In this document: piece by piece, positions 23,385 through 37,150 of the stretch
Layout of the letters: the number at the start of each line of letters is the position of its first letter
How positions within the stretch are numbered: position 1 is the first letter of the stretch
Source of the DNA: Aphelocoma coerulescens
Taxonomy: Eukaryota; Chordata; Aves; Passeriformes; Corvidae
DNA: 64,000 nucleotides
Assembly: GCF_041296385.1 (NCBI RefSeq)
Contig: NC_091017.1
Span: 10,286,001 to 10,350,000, forward strand
Direction: 5' to 3'
Notes under the pieces: model-generated
Seen by the model: the letters and a program-made list of their open reading frames with translations, nothing else
Databases searched by the model: none
Told to the model about the DNA's origin: nothing
Position numbers and translations under genes: made by a program

Positions 23385-24929
23385 TGTCATGGTTTAGCAT
23401 AGTTTGGGTTTTTAGTTAAAGAGGGCTCCATCAGCCACAGAAGTGATTCTTTGCAAACAGGTGCTTACAGCTCCCTCTAGACCCAGTAGAACCAATCAAC
23501 TGGCTAGTTTGAATATTGGCAACTTTTTTAAGCCACTTAAGAAGCTTGACATGCCTCTGTGATTCACATCACATTTAAGAACAAACAAAGCCTGGGAAAG
23601 CTCTCTTGCTTCCAGCTTTTGGACAGGTAACTGGGGGGGCCTGCGGTGCAGCCCAGCGGGGCCAGGCCGGGCCCTGCTCGGTGCAGCTTGGCTGGGTCGG
23701 CCACAGCATGGCTTGGCTGAGATCTCAGCCTCTTCTGCTCACTGGACACCCAGTGCAGCCCCCTCGGTGTGGGCTGGGCTGGCCAGGAGACAGCCACCCT
23801 GGAGCCGTGCGGCCCTGTTCCACTCATGGCCCTGCTCCATGCAGGCGGCCCCACGGCTCAGCCAACCCCTCCCAGTGTGGCTGCTGAAATAAAATGCTAC
23901 ACCGAAATGAGCTCCAGCTGCCACCCGGCAGAAATTACATGACCAACAGCAAAAGGCGAATTCCAGCTGCAAGGCCCAGATGAGATTAACTCTCTTAGTG
24001 CTGTAAGATTCTCCAGAACAGATGAAGCCTGCAGACATCAATCCTCTCCTGAGTCAGAGAAAGATGAAAGGTGAGGGCACGTGAAAAACACACCATAAAG
24101 ACACACACAAAGTCAGTGAAGAAGGAAGAGCTGAAACCCCGAGAGAGGAGAAAGAGGAGATGCTTCAAGCCTAGGAGCTGAAATTCTGTTGTAAAGCTGT
24201 GGTGATGGACTATGATACATTAGAATACCCATTGTAATTTCATGAAAGCATGGGGAGTGGAGCATTCAAACTGCAATTGTGAGCAAAAGTACTTGGGCTG
24301 AAATAAGCAAATGTTGAAGTAGCTGTGATTTGATGAGAAGCTTGAACAGAGAGAGATGAAAGTGATGAAGACCCTTACTCCCAGGGAAGAAGAAGACCTC
24401 TGTTCCTAGAGATGAAGATGCTCCCAGAGATGGGTGAAGAGAACCTTTGTTTCTGAACAGCTCAACCTTAAAATGGTACCCCATTAGCTCAAGATTGGAC
24501 CCTTGAAAGCAGTTGTGGGGAAAGCTGTAAGTCGAGGGAAGGGACTCTCACATGCGAGCAGAGAACCAACCCGGGCAGCTGTCTCGCTGTGACATTGAAG
24601 CCATGAGAAAACTGTTTCTTGTGGAGATGTCTCCATAGCATGAGCAAGAGAGACTCCTCTCCCTAAGTGAACTGAAAAAAGAGATTATTATAGAGGTGGT
24701 AAACTGACTGAAAATCTCAAGGGTTTCTTTTCACATTGTCAGTGGGAGAAGGGAGAAAAGTGGGGAGAAGTGTTATGAAGGTTTAGTCTGACTTTTTTTC
24801 TTTCTTTTAGGTCTGTTAATAAACTTCTTCATATTCTTTTAAGTTTTGTGCTTGCTTTACTTTCTCCTAATTCTTATCTCATAGAAGGAAAATAAGTAAG
24901 TAATGGATATTTTGAACCAAACCACTACA
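23385..24929 (+). repeat. 1.5-kb LTR, copy 1, with 5-bp target duplication
   Basis: Starts TGTCATGGTTTAGCATAG and ends AACCACTACA. CCTGT at 23380-23384 and again at 24930-24934 is an exact 5-bp duplication, as expected for ERVL-class elements. AATAAA lies at 24818-24823. A GC-rich block around 23630-23880 contains repeated 'gctggg' motifs. A related copy lies in the opposite orientation at 54014-55443, which shares both ends of the body (for example CTTTCTCCTAATTCTTATCT) but extends about 40 bases further at the 3' end. Confidence 0.85.
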
Positions 24930-24934
24930 CCTGT

Positions 24935-27900
24935 ATTGCTGACCATTTTAGCAGGCTTAAATAAAGCCAACACATTTTCTTATCAAATCTCAGCAACACA
25001 TTTTGTCAAGATAAATGCAAGGTTAGGTTTTTCTTTATCCATAACTTCATCAAAGAATTGGCACAATTTGGATAAGTCTTCATTAATATATTTCTTTGTA
25101 ACTTAGGTAATTTTTCATTCCCACTATACATCTCTCATTTTGTGAGGATAAATTCATACCGCAGTTGCATTATTTGATATCAAATAAACAGTACATTTCT
25201 TTAATAACTTCGTTCTTCATCATGCATCATACCAATTATGTCACTACCCTAATTTCTTTATACGCAGATTAAAACAGTATTCTCAGTATGGAAACACACA
25301 TTAATGCAATCTGTCAGATGCTATTACATCTCTGTGCAAGTCTTACAAAAGTTTCATTTCTTCTCATAATACAAAATGCTTGACCATATTTTCTTTCAAT
25401 AAAGTGAATATAATCAATAAAACTCAGTCCAAGAAAGCTACAGTTTCACTTGCTGGGTGCTCTGCATGGTTTTGCTTCTTTGATAAACAAAATAAAATAG
25501 GCCTTTCTTACAGTATTTCCTACAAATCGTAACTCAAACTATACCTTATCTAGTCCCTTCTGGTGGCATGTAATGTGTACACATATAAATACACACATTT
25601 GTGCATAGTTTTACAAACACATTTCAGAAGTTTCTTGGATGAGACACAGAGTTAATATTATGAGAATCATAATTGAATAAATTTATAGACATAAATCTAT
25701 CATTTAATAAACTCTCCACATTTTAATGGTCTACTTATTTTAATTCTAAATGATTGTACTGGAATTTGATTTGCTTGATATAATTATGAAAAACACAAAA
25801 GAATTATTTATACTTCTATTAATATGAAAGGCAATTAAATATTCAAGCAAATAAGTGGCTTTAAGAATCTGAACATCTATTTTTTGTGATTAAGGTTGCC
25901 ATTAAGACCTGGGAAAGTCAGATCTTCAGAGCAAGATGGCTTCAGGACATGTAATTGTTTACTGAAGTATATTGTTCAAGGTATGGCAACATCTGAACAG
26001 ACTAGACAATAACAGAACATATCTCCTGAAAAGCTTAGAAGGCTTTTTCCTTAAAGTCCTCAAAAGCAAAGGTTACAAGCCTAGCAAATTTCACCGTGAA
26101 TGAACAGATATAAATGCAACAGATTTGACAAAAAGGATGTTAACATTTACAGAAAGTCAGGACTTTTTTATTTTTTATTCACTTGCTCAATTCTGCAAAG
26201 GGACAATTCACTTTACATTGTTCTATGAGAAATATAGAAATAAAAATTAATTTAGAAAGACTGTATGCTTCTTGTAGTCCATAGTCATACCTCACAATGT
26301 TACCTCTGGTGGTAATTAATGTAACTATTTTATCATAGTGATTTAATAGTTTAAATACCAAGCATATTCTTATTTTAATTGCACTCAACTAGCTTACCAG
26401 GAACATTATACTGGAATTATTTATTCTTCATTTATTCCAGTGTAAGCTCTGAACTGGACTGAGGAATTAAACTGTAGTTCTGCGTCAAATCCTACATTAT
26501 TTTTCAAACATTTTCAGAATGATTGTGTGCATGTACATGCATGTGGGCATACATATTATTTAATAGAAGCTGGTTTTATATAATGAGACACCAAAGCATT
26601 TTCATAATACATCACAATGGACACCAAAATGAACTCTTGCCAGCATTAGAAAGTGCATTTGCACAGGCAAAAAATGACACACTTTTTCCCAGACATATTC
26701 ATAGTGATTTCATTGGAATCATCACCTAACTAGCTTTAGTTTGCACTAAACAAAAAAAAAGAGTCTGGATATATAATCCCTATTACCTCTTGTTTACACT
26801 CCTTTAGTTGCCAGATTCAACGAGTACACTTGGAAAAAGTTTAGACCAAGACGGTTGTATTAGGGTAGACACAGCCTCAGGCACTGCTACTCATTATGTT
26901 GATCTAAGTCACAGTGTGCCTTAATAATGGGTTGGAAAATCCATCCCGTTTGAAGTGCACAACCTGAGGTTATATTTAACGGGATTCATTCTAATGTACT
27001 CTGCCTCCAGTTGGTATTGGTCTTCTTAGGCGTTGGAGATTTACACTAGGGTAAAAATAGCACTGAAAAGGAATGAGAAGAGAGTAAAATGACCTGGTCC
27101 ATAAGAAGGAAAGGCCTGTTATCACTTTTAAAAATATCAGGGGCTTGGAGAGCCAGTTTAATGTCATAGCAAAATAGGATGTGTTGCATATATCAGTACT
27201 TTCCAGAGTTCAGCTTTGAACCTGATAGGAGATACAACCTAGAATGATTAAGCAGTATTCTTTCAGGCAGTTTTCTTATTCATCTTGAACTATATTAGCT
27301 TTCTACAAATGCACAAAATACTGCTACACACATGATATAGGAAGACAAAACAGTGTTCTCCCTAAAGATGCACTGGTTTCCAGTAAATCACTGAATATAA
27401 CCACCATACTTTTTTTTTTAATTGTATTGATTTTCGCCTTCTATTCACAATCCTAACATGTTTCCTTTCCTCCCTACTCTTTAACATCCCATCTTATTTA
27501 AATATCTTTGAGGTACATCATTTCTCAAGTCTGTTTAAAAGGAATGCTTTATTTTAGACTCACCATGAATTTTTAGAAATATTTTCATGACCTATGACCA
27601 CTGTCTCCTATAATATGTATTCTGAGGAGAGTTAAACTTGAAGCATGCTTCCATTAAAATCCACAAACATTGTTAATTTTAAGGAGGGTGGCAAAAAATA
27701 TTTGCAAAATTCTAAAGCAAGTCACCTCAACGAAATAATCTTTTATCATTGAGAAGTATTATAATCAAGTTTGTTGAGACTATCTGAACACCAGTCTCAC
27801 CCTCTGCCATCTCCCACTCTTGATACTACTTTCTTCTCCTTTTTTTTCCCCCCATTATTCTTGTATTCCATTTTCCTAAGTCTTTCACAGTGTAATTGTG

Positions 27901-28094
27901 GAGTTTTGAACCTGTGCAAAGTCAATGCCGCATGATATTTTCTTTTATTTTTCCAAGTATGAAACAGTGTTTATCCAAATAAAGAGCAAAAGTCATAAAA
28001 CAGTGGTATCAGTAAAATAGAATACATCCAAAGTTGAATGTTATTGTCTCTATATTGGAGAGACATGGATTTGATGGATGGACCACTCAGTGGA
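24935..28094. other. gene-free AT-rich DNA
   Basis: No gene, RNA or identifiable repeat seen. A short perfect palindrome GCATGTACATGC near 26528 is the only local structure noted. Confidence 0.6.
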
Positions 28095-28609
28095 TAAAAA
28101 GGTGTCTGAGATCCCAGCTGGAGTGCTGCCTACAGTTCTGCCGTCCCCAACATAAGGACATGGAACTGTTGGAGCAAGTCCAGAGGAGGCCACGAAGTTG
28201 ATAAGGGGACTGGAGTGCCAGTTGATAAGAGGACAGGCTGAAAAGTAGGGGCTGTTCAGCCTGGAGAAGAGAAGGTGGCATGGAGACCACATAACACATT
28301 TCCAGTGTCTGGGAAACCAGAGAGGGACTCTTGATCACGAACTGTAGTGACCGGACAAGGAATAATCGATACAAATTGACAGAGGGGAAATTTGGGCTGG
28401 ATATTAGAAAAAAAAGTCTTTATTGTGAGGGTGGTGAGACCCTGGAAAAGGTTGCCCAGGGAGTTTGTGGATGTCCCATTCCCTGCAGTGTTCAAAGCCA
28501 GGATGGATATGGTCTCAAGCAACGTGGTGTAGAGGGAAGTGGCAGGGGGATGGGGACTGATGATCTTTAAGATTCCTTTCAACCATTAATTTTCTACAAT
28601 CCTATGATT
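28095..28609 (+). mobile_element. CR1 LINE 3' end
   Basis: 'gatcccagctggagtgctgc' and 'gttggagcaagtccagagga' begin the recognisable part; 'ctgatgatctttaagattcc' and 'caatcctatgatta' end it. This is the CR1 C-terminal coding tail and 3' UTR, with frames broken. About 0.5 kb is retained, a normal truncated copy. Confidence 0.9.
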
Positions 28610-31600
28610 ATTTAAATTGCTTAAAGATAAGAATCTACTCTGTACTTCTAATTCTCTGGCATTACTGTGGGGAATTTTATAAAAAAATTTTTAAATTGTG
28701 GTTCAGGCTGATTTGCCTTGAAATTTAACATAAGAAAAAAAGGAACCAAGAAGTGTACACAAATTACCTGGTTTAGGAGTAAGGTCTTCCATTAATACAG
28801 ATGGCAAAGATTTCCATCTGTGTTAAGAGAGATTACACAAACTCTGTTCAAGAAAATCAGCCTTAGAATCCTCAATAAACTTTCCTTAGCAGAATACAAT
28901 CCTTACCATAACAGTTTTTCTTCCAACAAACTAGATTATTATTTTAATTCTGATACAGAAGAAAAAAAACCTCCTGTACTGCTACTGGAGTTCCTATTTG
29001 TTGTGCTACAGCACTTCCAAAAATAATAAAACAAGGAAATTCAATCTGCATAAATAAAATATCAATATTGTTGTAATTTTATAATTTTATTTAAACAAAT
29101 ATTAATAAAAAATTACAGTACAGGCACCTTCCCAGAACATCCATCATAGACTGGACTACAAGAATACTTTAAATTAAAACAAAACAAATAACAATAAACT
29201 CCTCCTAAGCTGTTGTTAGCAAGGGCATTATCATAAACAGAAATCATCTACATGAGAAGAATATTGTATAGAGTTGTCACTTCCTATGAATTAAAATATG
29301 ACTGTTGCCATTTCTGCACATTTCCCTTTCCTTTCTTTCATTTGTATTTGTTTTAAGTGTGAATGGGACATAAGAATGAAAAAAGGCACCAGAGTTGAAA
29401 AAGGAAAACTGAAAGTAGACAGAAGAATTTTTTCTAAGCTTGATGTAATGAGGAAGAGTAGCATACACAAAGAGACAAAAAAAAGTTCTCATTGCTTCCC
29501 TACATTACTGTGATAAAGTACAGTGCATGACTCTCTTCTGCCTTTTACTCCTCGCTTGGGAAGTGGAGACTTACTCTCTTCTGTACTCAGGGCAGAGCAG
29601 GAAGTTTTTGGCTGGTTTTGAGACATTTAAAAAAATAGCAGTAAAAATATTCCATGGTTTTCAACAAAATCCATAGAAACTTAAACCAACAGATTACAAC
29701 CAACCCTTAGACTGTCACTGAAGCACTGCATTGCTATTTGCCTTTAATTAAGGCAATACACAGACCTTTTAAATTATTTACCTCCATTGTGTTAATAAAC
29801 TATGCCTAAAAGGTGTGAAATGCCACCCATTGATTCAGCTCCAATACAGCAGTAGAGGCTACAGTACCCTACTATTGCATAACTTGGCAATATGAAAAGT
29901 AAATATACATAGTTCTAGTGCTAGCAAACTCTACACCTTATCTTTGTTTTATCTTGTCATATTGAAATGAATACATAAGTGTTTGCATATTAGAAAACAA
30001 ATGTAGTCTCATGGAATGGGATTACCAAAACCAGAGAAAGAGGAAAAGCTATGTTTGATAGGCTTTTGTAGACAGCCTTTGATGTCCAATACAAAGCCAC
30101 TTGGAGGTCCAGATAACCATAGTCAGAAGAATTACAGAGTCTAAAAATGGGTAAATTCTTATTTTGTTGAAAAGTGTGATATAAGCTAAAATGTAAGCAA
30201 TGTGTTATTTTGTGGTTTGGTTTGTGGCAGGTTTTTTTCCCATCAGCATACTATCTGTCAGTTAAGCCAAAAAAAATTAGTTTGACAGGATTGGGCCATT
30301 TTATGAAAATCTTTGAGTTTATGGAATCTGTGAGGGAAGATATACTTGAAGCGGCTTGTTAACAGTAGACTGCCAGAAACCTGGAACTGAAAGATGTGCC
30401 CTGAAAGCAATAAAAAGCAGGAGGGGCACCGCATTCCTCTTCCCAGCTACCTCACATAAACATCTTTCAGTTTCCTGGCATTTCCTTCAAATGAAAAACT
30501 GATGGAGCTACATGCATTTAGTTACCTCCAATTTTTTTTTTTCTTTTTTTAAATATACCTTCAAGAGTTTCAGTTGAGATAGTTTTTTCATTCTTTCATA
30601 GTGTTCTTTATTGAACATCTTCCTTTAGAATAGCCCAGGCCCTACATACTAGATTGACAGTATTATTTTGCACATATCCTCCTATTCTGACACTTACTCT
30701 GTCTTCAATAATGTATCACCATTTCTGAAACAAATCTACATTCTTCAAGCCACATGTTGTCAACTTCCATTTCACAGCTTTGTTCTCACATTCTTTTCCT
30801 ATTTCAACACTACAGACTGAATAGTTTTCATCCCCTTTCCCATTTCCTCCCTTTTCTCCCCTGTTTGCTCAGAGTTGCCAGAACCCTGTTCAGCACAATA
30901 TCAGTTTCTGTACCTGCAATAAGAGTCTATTTCACTTTTTGATGTCTATGGGACATTTCACAGATTAACCTTATTACTGTCCAAGAATATTTTCAGTGTT
31001 CTACCACTAAGGATAATGCTTGAAAAAGGTTTCTGTTCCTCTGCTTACATAAATATCTGAGTCGTGACACTGAAATACAGTGAACAGACTTTTATTAATG
31101 CAATAATTTCAACCAACTGCAGCAACTGCATTTAACTTTATTATACAGAAGTGACCATTCCGAAACAGCCATAGAAAGCAAGGAATTACTCTAGGTATCT
31201 TTGGACATAGTATTCCACTGATCTTTGTACAAAGTATAAGAAAGAAACTTAGGAGCATGTCATAAAAATGATCATTCACATGCAGAACTTTTATGTGAGT
31301 ACTCAAACATAAAAGAAATACAATCACATATCCATATGTTCATGAAAGACTGAAGGAATAGGATATGAAACAGGTAACAAACTACCAATATTTTTTGCTA
31401 TGGCCTTTGTTTCTCATATTTCAGGGCACATTTAACAGGGCCTGGAAGACTTGGGATAAATAACATTAGCCATGTTACTAACAGCACTATCGCAGCCTAC
31501 AAAACCTAACTGAGGAATTCCTATATAATTTTCCAGGTTTTCTAAAGCAGATCAAACAAGTCTCTCTAGCACTGTAGAAGCAAAATTTGTCCCATCATAG

Positions 31601-34600
31601 AGGCTTTTCATGACTCCAAGTGCAATAATGAGCAGGAGAACACCACTTAGGAACTAATTTACCAAGTCATGAAAGGTTTTTCATGAAACAAAAAAATCAA
31701 TCAAACTTCACTCTCCAAGTTTCACAGAACACCTACACCACCAAGAATGCACTTAAATCGATGCATTCCTTAGAAAGGATGCTGATATGTATTACTTTTT
31801 TGATATTCTGGAAAGAGTATTTCAACAAAATCTGCCCAGTTTCTTTTTGAGTTTGTCAGAATTCCCAACAGAAAAAGTATTTTATACATTTTTGTACTAT
31901 TGGATTGCTCTGAAATTTCCTCTGCATCCCAAACAAAGGATGTGAAGATTTTAGGGACAGGAAAACAGGAACACAGGAAAAAATTTGCTTTTTTTGCAAA
32001 TGTTCTTTCTATAAAATATATATTACATATAACTAAGTTTATTTGATTCTTGCATTTATTTCAATTTACAATAGAGAGGTAAGAATTTGCAATATGTATA
32101 AATAAAAAATAAATCCAAATACTTCATGATGATATATTTCTCTTGATGGTTAGTATAAGAGGAAGCTATTAAAAGTCTATATAAATAAAACCCAAACTTT
32201 TACTACACTCTTCTTTTATTCCTTTTACTAAAAGGTCCTGATTTCCTATTCATGTCTATGGAATTAGAGAAGTAAAGCTTTTTTAAAATTGAAAAGACAT
32301 GGTCAGATCTGTAATTCCATTATTCTTTTCCATTTGTTCTTTGAGTTAGCCATCTTCAAATATGCATGTCATAGTCAGTCTAATCATATATGTGTCAGTT
32401 TCTCAAAATTTAAATTCTAATATAATTACATTTTTGTTACATTTAATTTAATTTTTTTAATCAAAACTTGAATTTGATTTCCAAGAAGGCCAGAGAGGCA
32501 ATAGAGGTAATAGCTTTTCAGCCAGTCCATTGTGTTTCACTTGTCCCCAAACAAGTCATTAAAATTTTTTCCATTACAATACTATGTCCTTTACTATAGT
32601 GAAAAACATGGAGCATTGTTAAGAACTGTTAAAGACATTGCATCATCAGTGAAAAAAAGTTACAAATACTGCAATAAAAGAGAATTATCTTTGTGGAAGG
32701 GAAGGGCAAAGAAAAGAGTTCTTGAGGATATTAATTTTTTTTATATATAGTTTTTTGCAGGATTGTGAATGGATGATGACTGAGGTGGTTGTTTCTGGTT
32801 CTTTGCAACACATAAGAATACTGTACTTGCTGAGTGATAAAATCTTCAAGGACATGAATAGTGTCTTTGTTAGTGTCTATGCCATGGATGGCACAGTAAT
32901 GTTCTTTTTTATAACTACACTATTTCTATAACAGCAACACAACAAACATTTGTTAAGGCAGAGACACATCTGAACAGAAAAAATAGACAGTAAAATAATG
33001 CTATTGTAACTTTTATTGCAATGTGGACAAAAATATGGGACAGAAAGACTATTTGACACAACAATAATATTTTACACACGAGTATCATACAAGATAGTAA
33101 TCTTTATGTTAACAAACTGAGGAGAAAAAAAGTCCTTAAATAAGTCCTTTATCATCTTCTTAAGTACTACATGAACCATAAGTTCTTGCAAACAAATCTT
33201 TCATCCTAAAGAATTACTGTCACAACACATTTTCATAAAAATTAAAATTTATATAAATAATTACAAAAGACCAACCTCTACATAGTCAGATGGCCCAACA
33301 GGATAAGTAATCTTCAAAAATATTTTCTAACATTCTATTTCACATATTGTAAAATGTATTGAATGCCTTTCAGACATGTAAACATGCCTAGACTGTCAAT
33401 AATTCAATAATTATTTCTATAAATATTCTTACTATGAAAAAGCGAGACAATTATTATTTGCAACTTTTAATCAACTAATAAATTGATCTATTATAGTTTT
33501 GCATCCTATCCATATTTAATCTCTCAACCTTTCCAACACCATTCACTCATCTTTCAGCATTTCCCTCAGTATCACTAGGCTGATCACTCCAAAATGACAT
33601 GATATTAACAATACTTACAGCTATTAAAAGCACGAACATAGTTTTGTAATAAGTTAAAAAAATCAGAATTTGAATTTTTGTGGTGAAGCAATGGAGTGCC
33701 AGTTACATACTAACAGGTTGGAGAAATCATGATGAGGCATTGGGAATTGTAAAAAGATATCAATATTTTAGAAGGCATTCCCATATCATCTATTTCTATT
33801 GGTCTCCATCTCAGTCATAAATACCTGGACTTGTTCATTGATTCATATTATTCAGTCCATATTTTCATCCAAAATCCATTTCATTCTTTTTGTCACACAG
33901 GAGAGGCCTGAAGACATGATAAATAATAGTCAATTTGGGCACATAAGTGCTTTACAAGAAAAATCTGGGAGTTTGCTATGTACTGGGTTTACTTTTTTAC
34001 CATGTTTCTGTACTGTTCTCTTTTTAAAAAAAAATGGAATAACATACTATCCTTCATTTTAGATTCTTAAAATACTGTGGTATTAAAGAAAGAGTCTTTT
34101 CATCATTTATTTCCAAAAATATTTTTTAAATCTTTTTATTTGGGCAACTGTAGTCTGCTAAGGCAATAAGTACTTAGAGTTATATGCAAGACCTGTAGAG
34201 GATGAAAGAAGTGTGATTAAGGAAAATGAAGAAAAAATCACAAAGGAAAATGGGGTTCCTATTAGTATTCAGTTTGTACCAAAATTTGTCAGCAGATAAT
34301 TTTTAATTACTATTTTTTACACAAAACACCATGAATCGATATTCAATAAAGAGACTTTCTGCCTTTGAGAGTACTCAAATTAAAATCATAGAGAAGCATA
34401 TCATTATGCAAGGAAAATTTAGTGATAAAAAGCCACTCAATGACAAAAGGGCCCTTTTTCAGTGTACTTACCTGCCCACACACAATTCCCCACTAGGCAA
34501 GAAACTCCATACTAGGAGCAATGATCAAAAAATTAAATTTGCAGAGGATTAACTACATACAAACACTAGCGGCTTAATGCTATAAAACAGGGAGAGGAAA

Positions 34601-36858
34601 GAGCAAGATTAATTTATTGCATCTGATTGGACAAGGAGTTTATGAAAAATAAAGATAATCTTAAGGGCAATGTTCATCTAAAGAAAACTCTCTAAACACT
34701 CTGTAACAAAGATGAGCATGGTTCCCTCCACATTTTCAAAAGGAATGAAAAGAAAGAAAATAGTTGACTGTCTCCTTAGGCAGTGTTTTGACTTCAGCAG
34801 CTGATCTAGACCTTCATTAGTTCTTTCCCCTATAGTCATTCTAATAATTCCTTCTTTAAAAAAAAAAAAAATTGGCTTATTTTACACTTAACTTCTACTT
34901 ATTGCACTGGTCATTTCCATAATCATAAACCAGCCTGATCACTGTCTGTCTTTTGTGACATAGCAATAATGTGAAAGAGTCTAAAGGCTGCCTTGGGCAA
35001 CAATCTGGGGATATTAGCATACATCAGGTACCCTGGGCTCACCATTTTAGAAATATGCACCAATATCAGGTGAAGAAAAGCAATAGGCAGTTATGAGATA
35101 ACTTCTCCCCAGGGAATGTTTTATTCCAGCTTTCAATAGATGCCGGTTTGTGCCCTGGAAGAAAATAATTATATTACTTCTAAAATTCCATATATATAGT
35201 TTTCTTTATAATTTTGGTTTCTTATTATAGCTCTAAGCTCTTGTTATTCAAATAAATAGATGGATCTGGTGTGAAAAAGCTACAGTGCCAGTAATAGTGA
35301 GCTAGTTGAAGGGCTGCTAGAGTTATACTACAATGTTTGTACTATAATAACACTATGTTGTGATGATTGCACCTGAGTTTCTCCAGCTTTCTTTTGGAAC
35401 TCACTACTTTTCCTAAGATGCTAAAAGATTACAAGGCTGTCCTATCATCGTCGTTTAAATGCTGAAAATTCAAAGGCATTCAATGTTAAAGTACAACATT
35501 AAAATCTGTAATGAAATATTGGCACAGCAGTTACCATAGGTGGTATTATGACATCTGAAGGAAGTGTCTTTCTAATAGATTATTGGATGGATCCATGAAG
35601 TAGGTAAGATAGGGAAATAAATAAGTACTGTTAATACAGCATTAAGGGTCAGGGAAGGTAAAAATCATTAGTGTATCATTTAATTGGTTTCATAAATTGT
35701 CATACAAAAAGTTAATCCTTGAGCTTTCTGAGACTGTCGAGATCTGGAAATTAAGACTACAACCCACAAAAGTGACACAGTTTTATCTTCAGTTTGTACC
35801 ACTGGGAAGGGAATAACATCATTAAGGATGGCTTAGAAGTTGGAACACTATTCAAGCAATCCAGACTTTATTCTTTCATTTGCAACTCCTATTATATTTT
35901 ACTTCATTACCTTACTGTAGATTTTCCTCTTCTGACCACTGAAATGTCTGTATATTTTAACTGTAAGGATGTGGGGAATGTAAGGTTATACATATATCAG
36001 GAGCACAAGAATATCTCATTTATGAGTGTAGAAACCAGAGGCAAGACACGAGATAAGTAATAAATCGCAGATAGATAGACAAATCCCAAAAATATGAGAC
36101 AGATAAAAACTAACGCTGTTGGGTCCATATTGGAGCTGGACAGCACTGGCTCCATCAGACTTAATGGAAGTTTCTGGCAGCTTCTCACAGAAGCCCCCTG
36201 TAGCCCCGCTCTGCTATCTAAAACTTACCATGCAAATCCAACACAGAAAACATGGGTCTCCCAGAATAATATTAATAGAAAACAGCATTTATCAATTTAT
36301 TTTTAACTACTGAGGCCAGAACTTCCAACATTCTTTTTGTCTCTGTGTATATCACTTGTTTTTTTCCTTGTCCTCCATAGGAGTACTTAAGAAAAAAAAA
36401 AAAAAGAATGACAACAGCAAGCACAGTCAACTCAGAACCACTTAACATTTCCTGACACTACCATGCAAAACAATTATTCTCTGGACTGTAAAGTATGCAC
36501 AGCCCTTGACGGTTCTGCAAGGTTTTTTTACACAGGTATAATTACTTCAGGGGGATTGAGTACATGGAACTAATTGATGTTTAACATTTAAGAAATGTAA
36601 CACAATTTTATGCCACTTTAAAAGTGTCAAAAGTGATTCATAATATTTGAAGAAATTTCACTGTTGGCAGAATCAATATCTACACACGGGAAATTATCCC
36701 AAATAAGAGTGTCACATTTGATATAAAACTCACATTTAATATAAAAGGTAACCATATTTCCTGCTTCTGTATGTGCTACCACTAATGTTAAGACCATTTT
36801 CTTTAATCCACAAAATCAGATGCAAATCACATTTCAACAATTTAGTATAGAATGATAA
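28610..36858. other. gene-free AT-rich DNA
   Basis: Eight kilobases with no supported gene. Open frames are all under 90 codons. A more GC-rich patch at about 36110-36250 ('ggcagcttctcacagaagcc') may be a piece of an old repeat that I cannot name. Poly-A and poly-T runs occur at about 34859 and 36390. Confidence 0.55.
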
Positions 36859-37150
36859 AATCATAGAATGTTTCGGGTTAGAAGGGACCTTAAAAATCCT
36901 TAAAGGGTTCCAACCCCCCTGCCATAGACCAGATTGCTTAAAGTTTCATCCAACCTGGCCTTGAACACTTCCAGGGATGAGGCATCCACAGCTGTCCTGG
37001 GCAACCTGTGCCAGTGTCTCACCACCCGCACAGAAAAGAATTTCTTCTTAATACCTGATCTAAACATACTCACTTTCAGTTTAAAGCTATTCCTTTTTCT
37101 CCTGTCACTACACGCTCTCCCTTCTGCAACTTGTACAAGTTGCAGAAAAA
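36859..37150 (-). mobile_element. CR1 LINE 3' end
   Basis: Reads 'aatcatagaatgtttcgggt' and 'tagaagggacct' from its left edge, which is the reverse complement of a CR1 tail. The minus-strand frame keeps the usual C-terminal LINE motif around RHWHRLPRTAVDASSLEVF. The upstream limit is approximate because the sequence degrades near a 26-bp perfect palindrome at 37122-37147. Confidence 0.85.
37122..37147. repeat. 26-bp perfect palindrome
   Basis: TTCTGCAACTTGT is immediately followed by its exact reverse complement. There is no spacer. It sits at the diverged upstream edge of the CR1 copy on the minus strand. Confidence 0.95.

Noticed and set aside
36110..36260. GC-richer patch resembling repeated DNA
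   Set aside because: I could not assign it to a family or find its ends.
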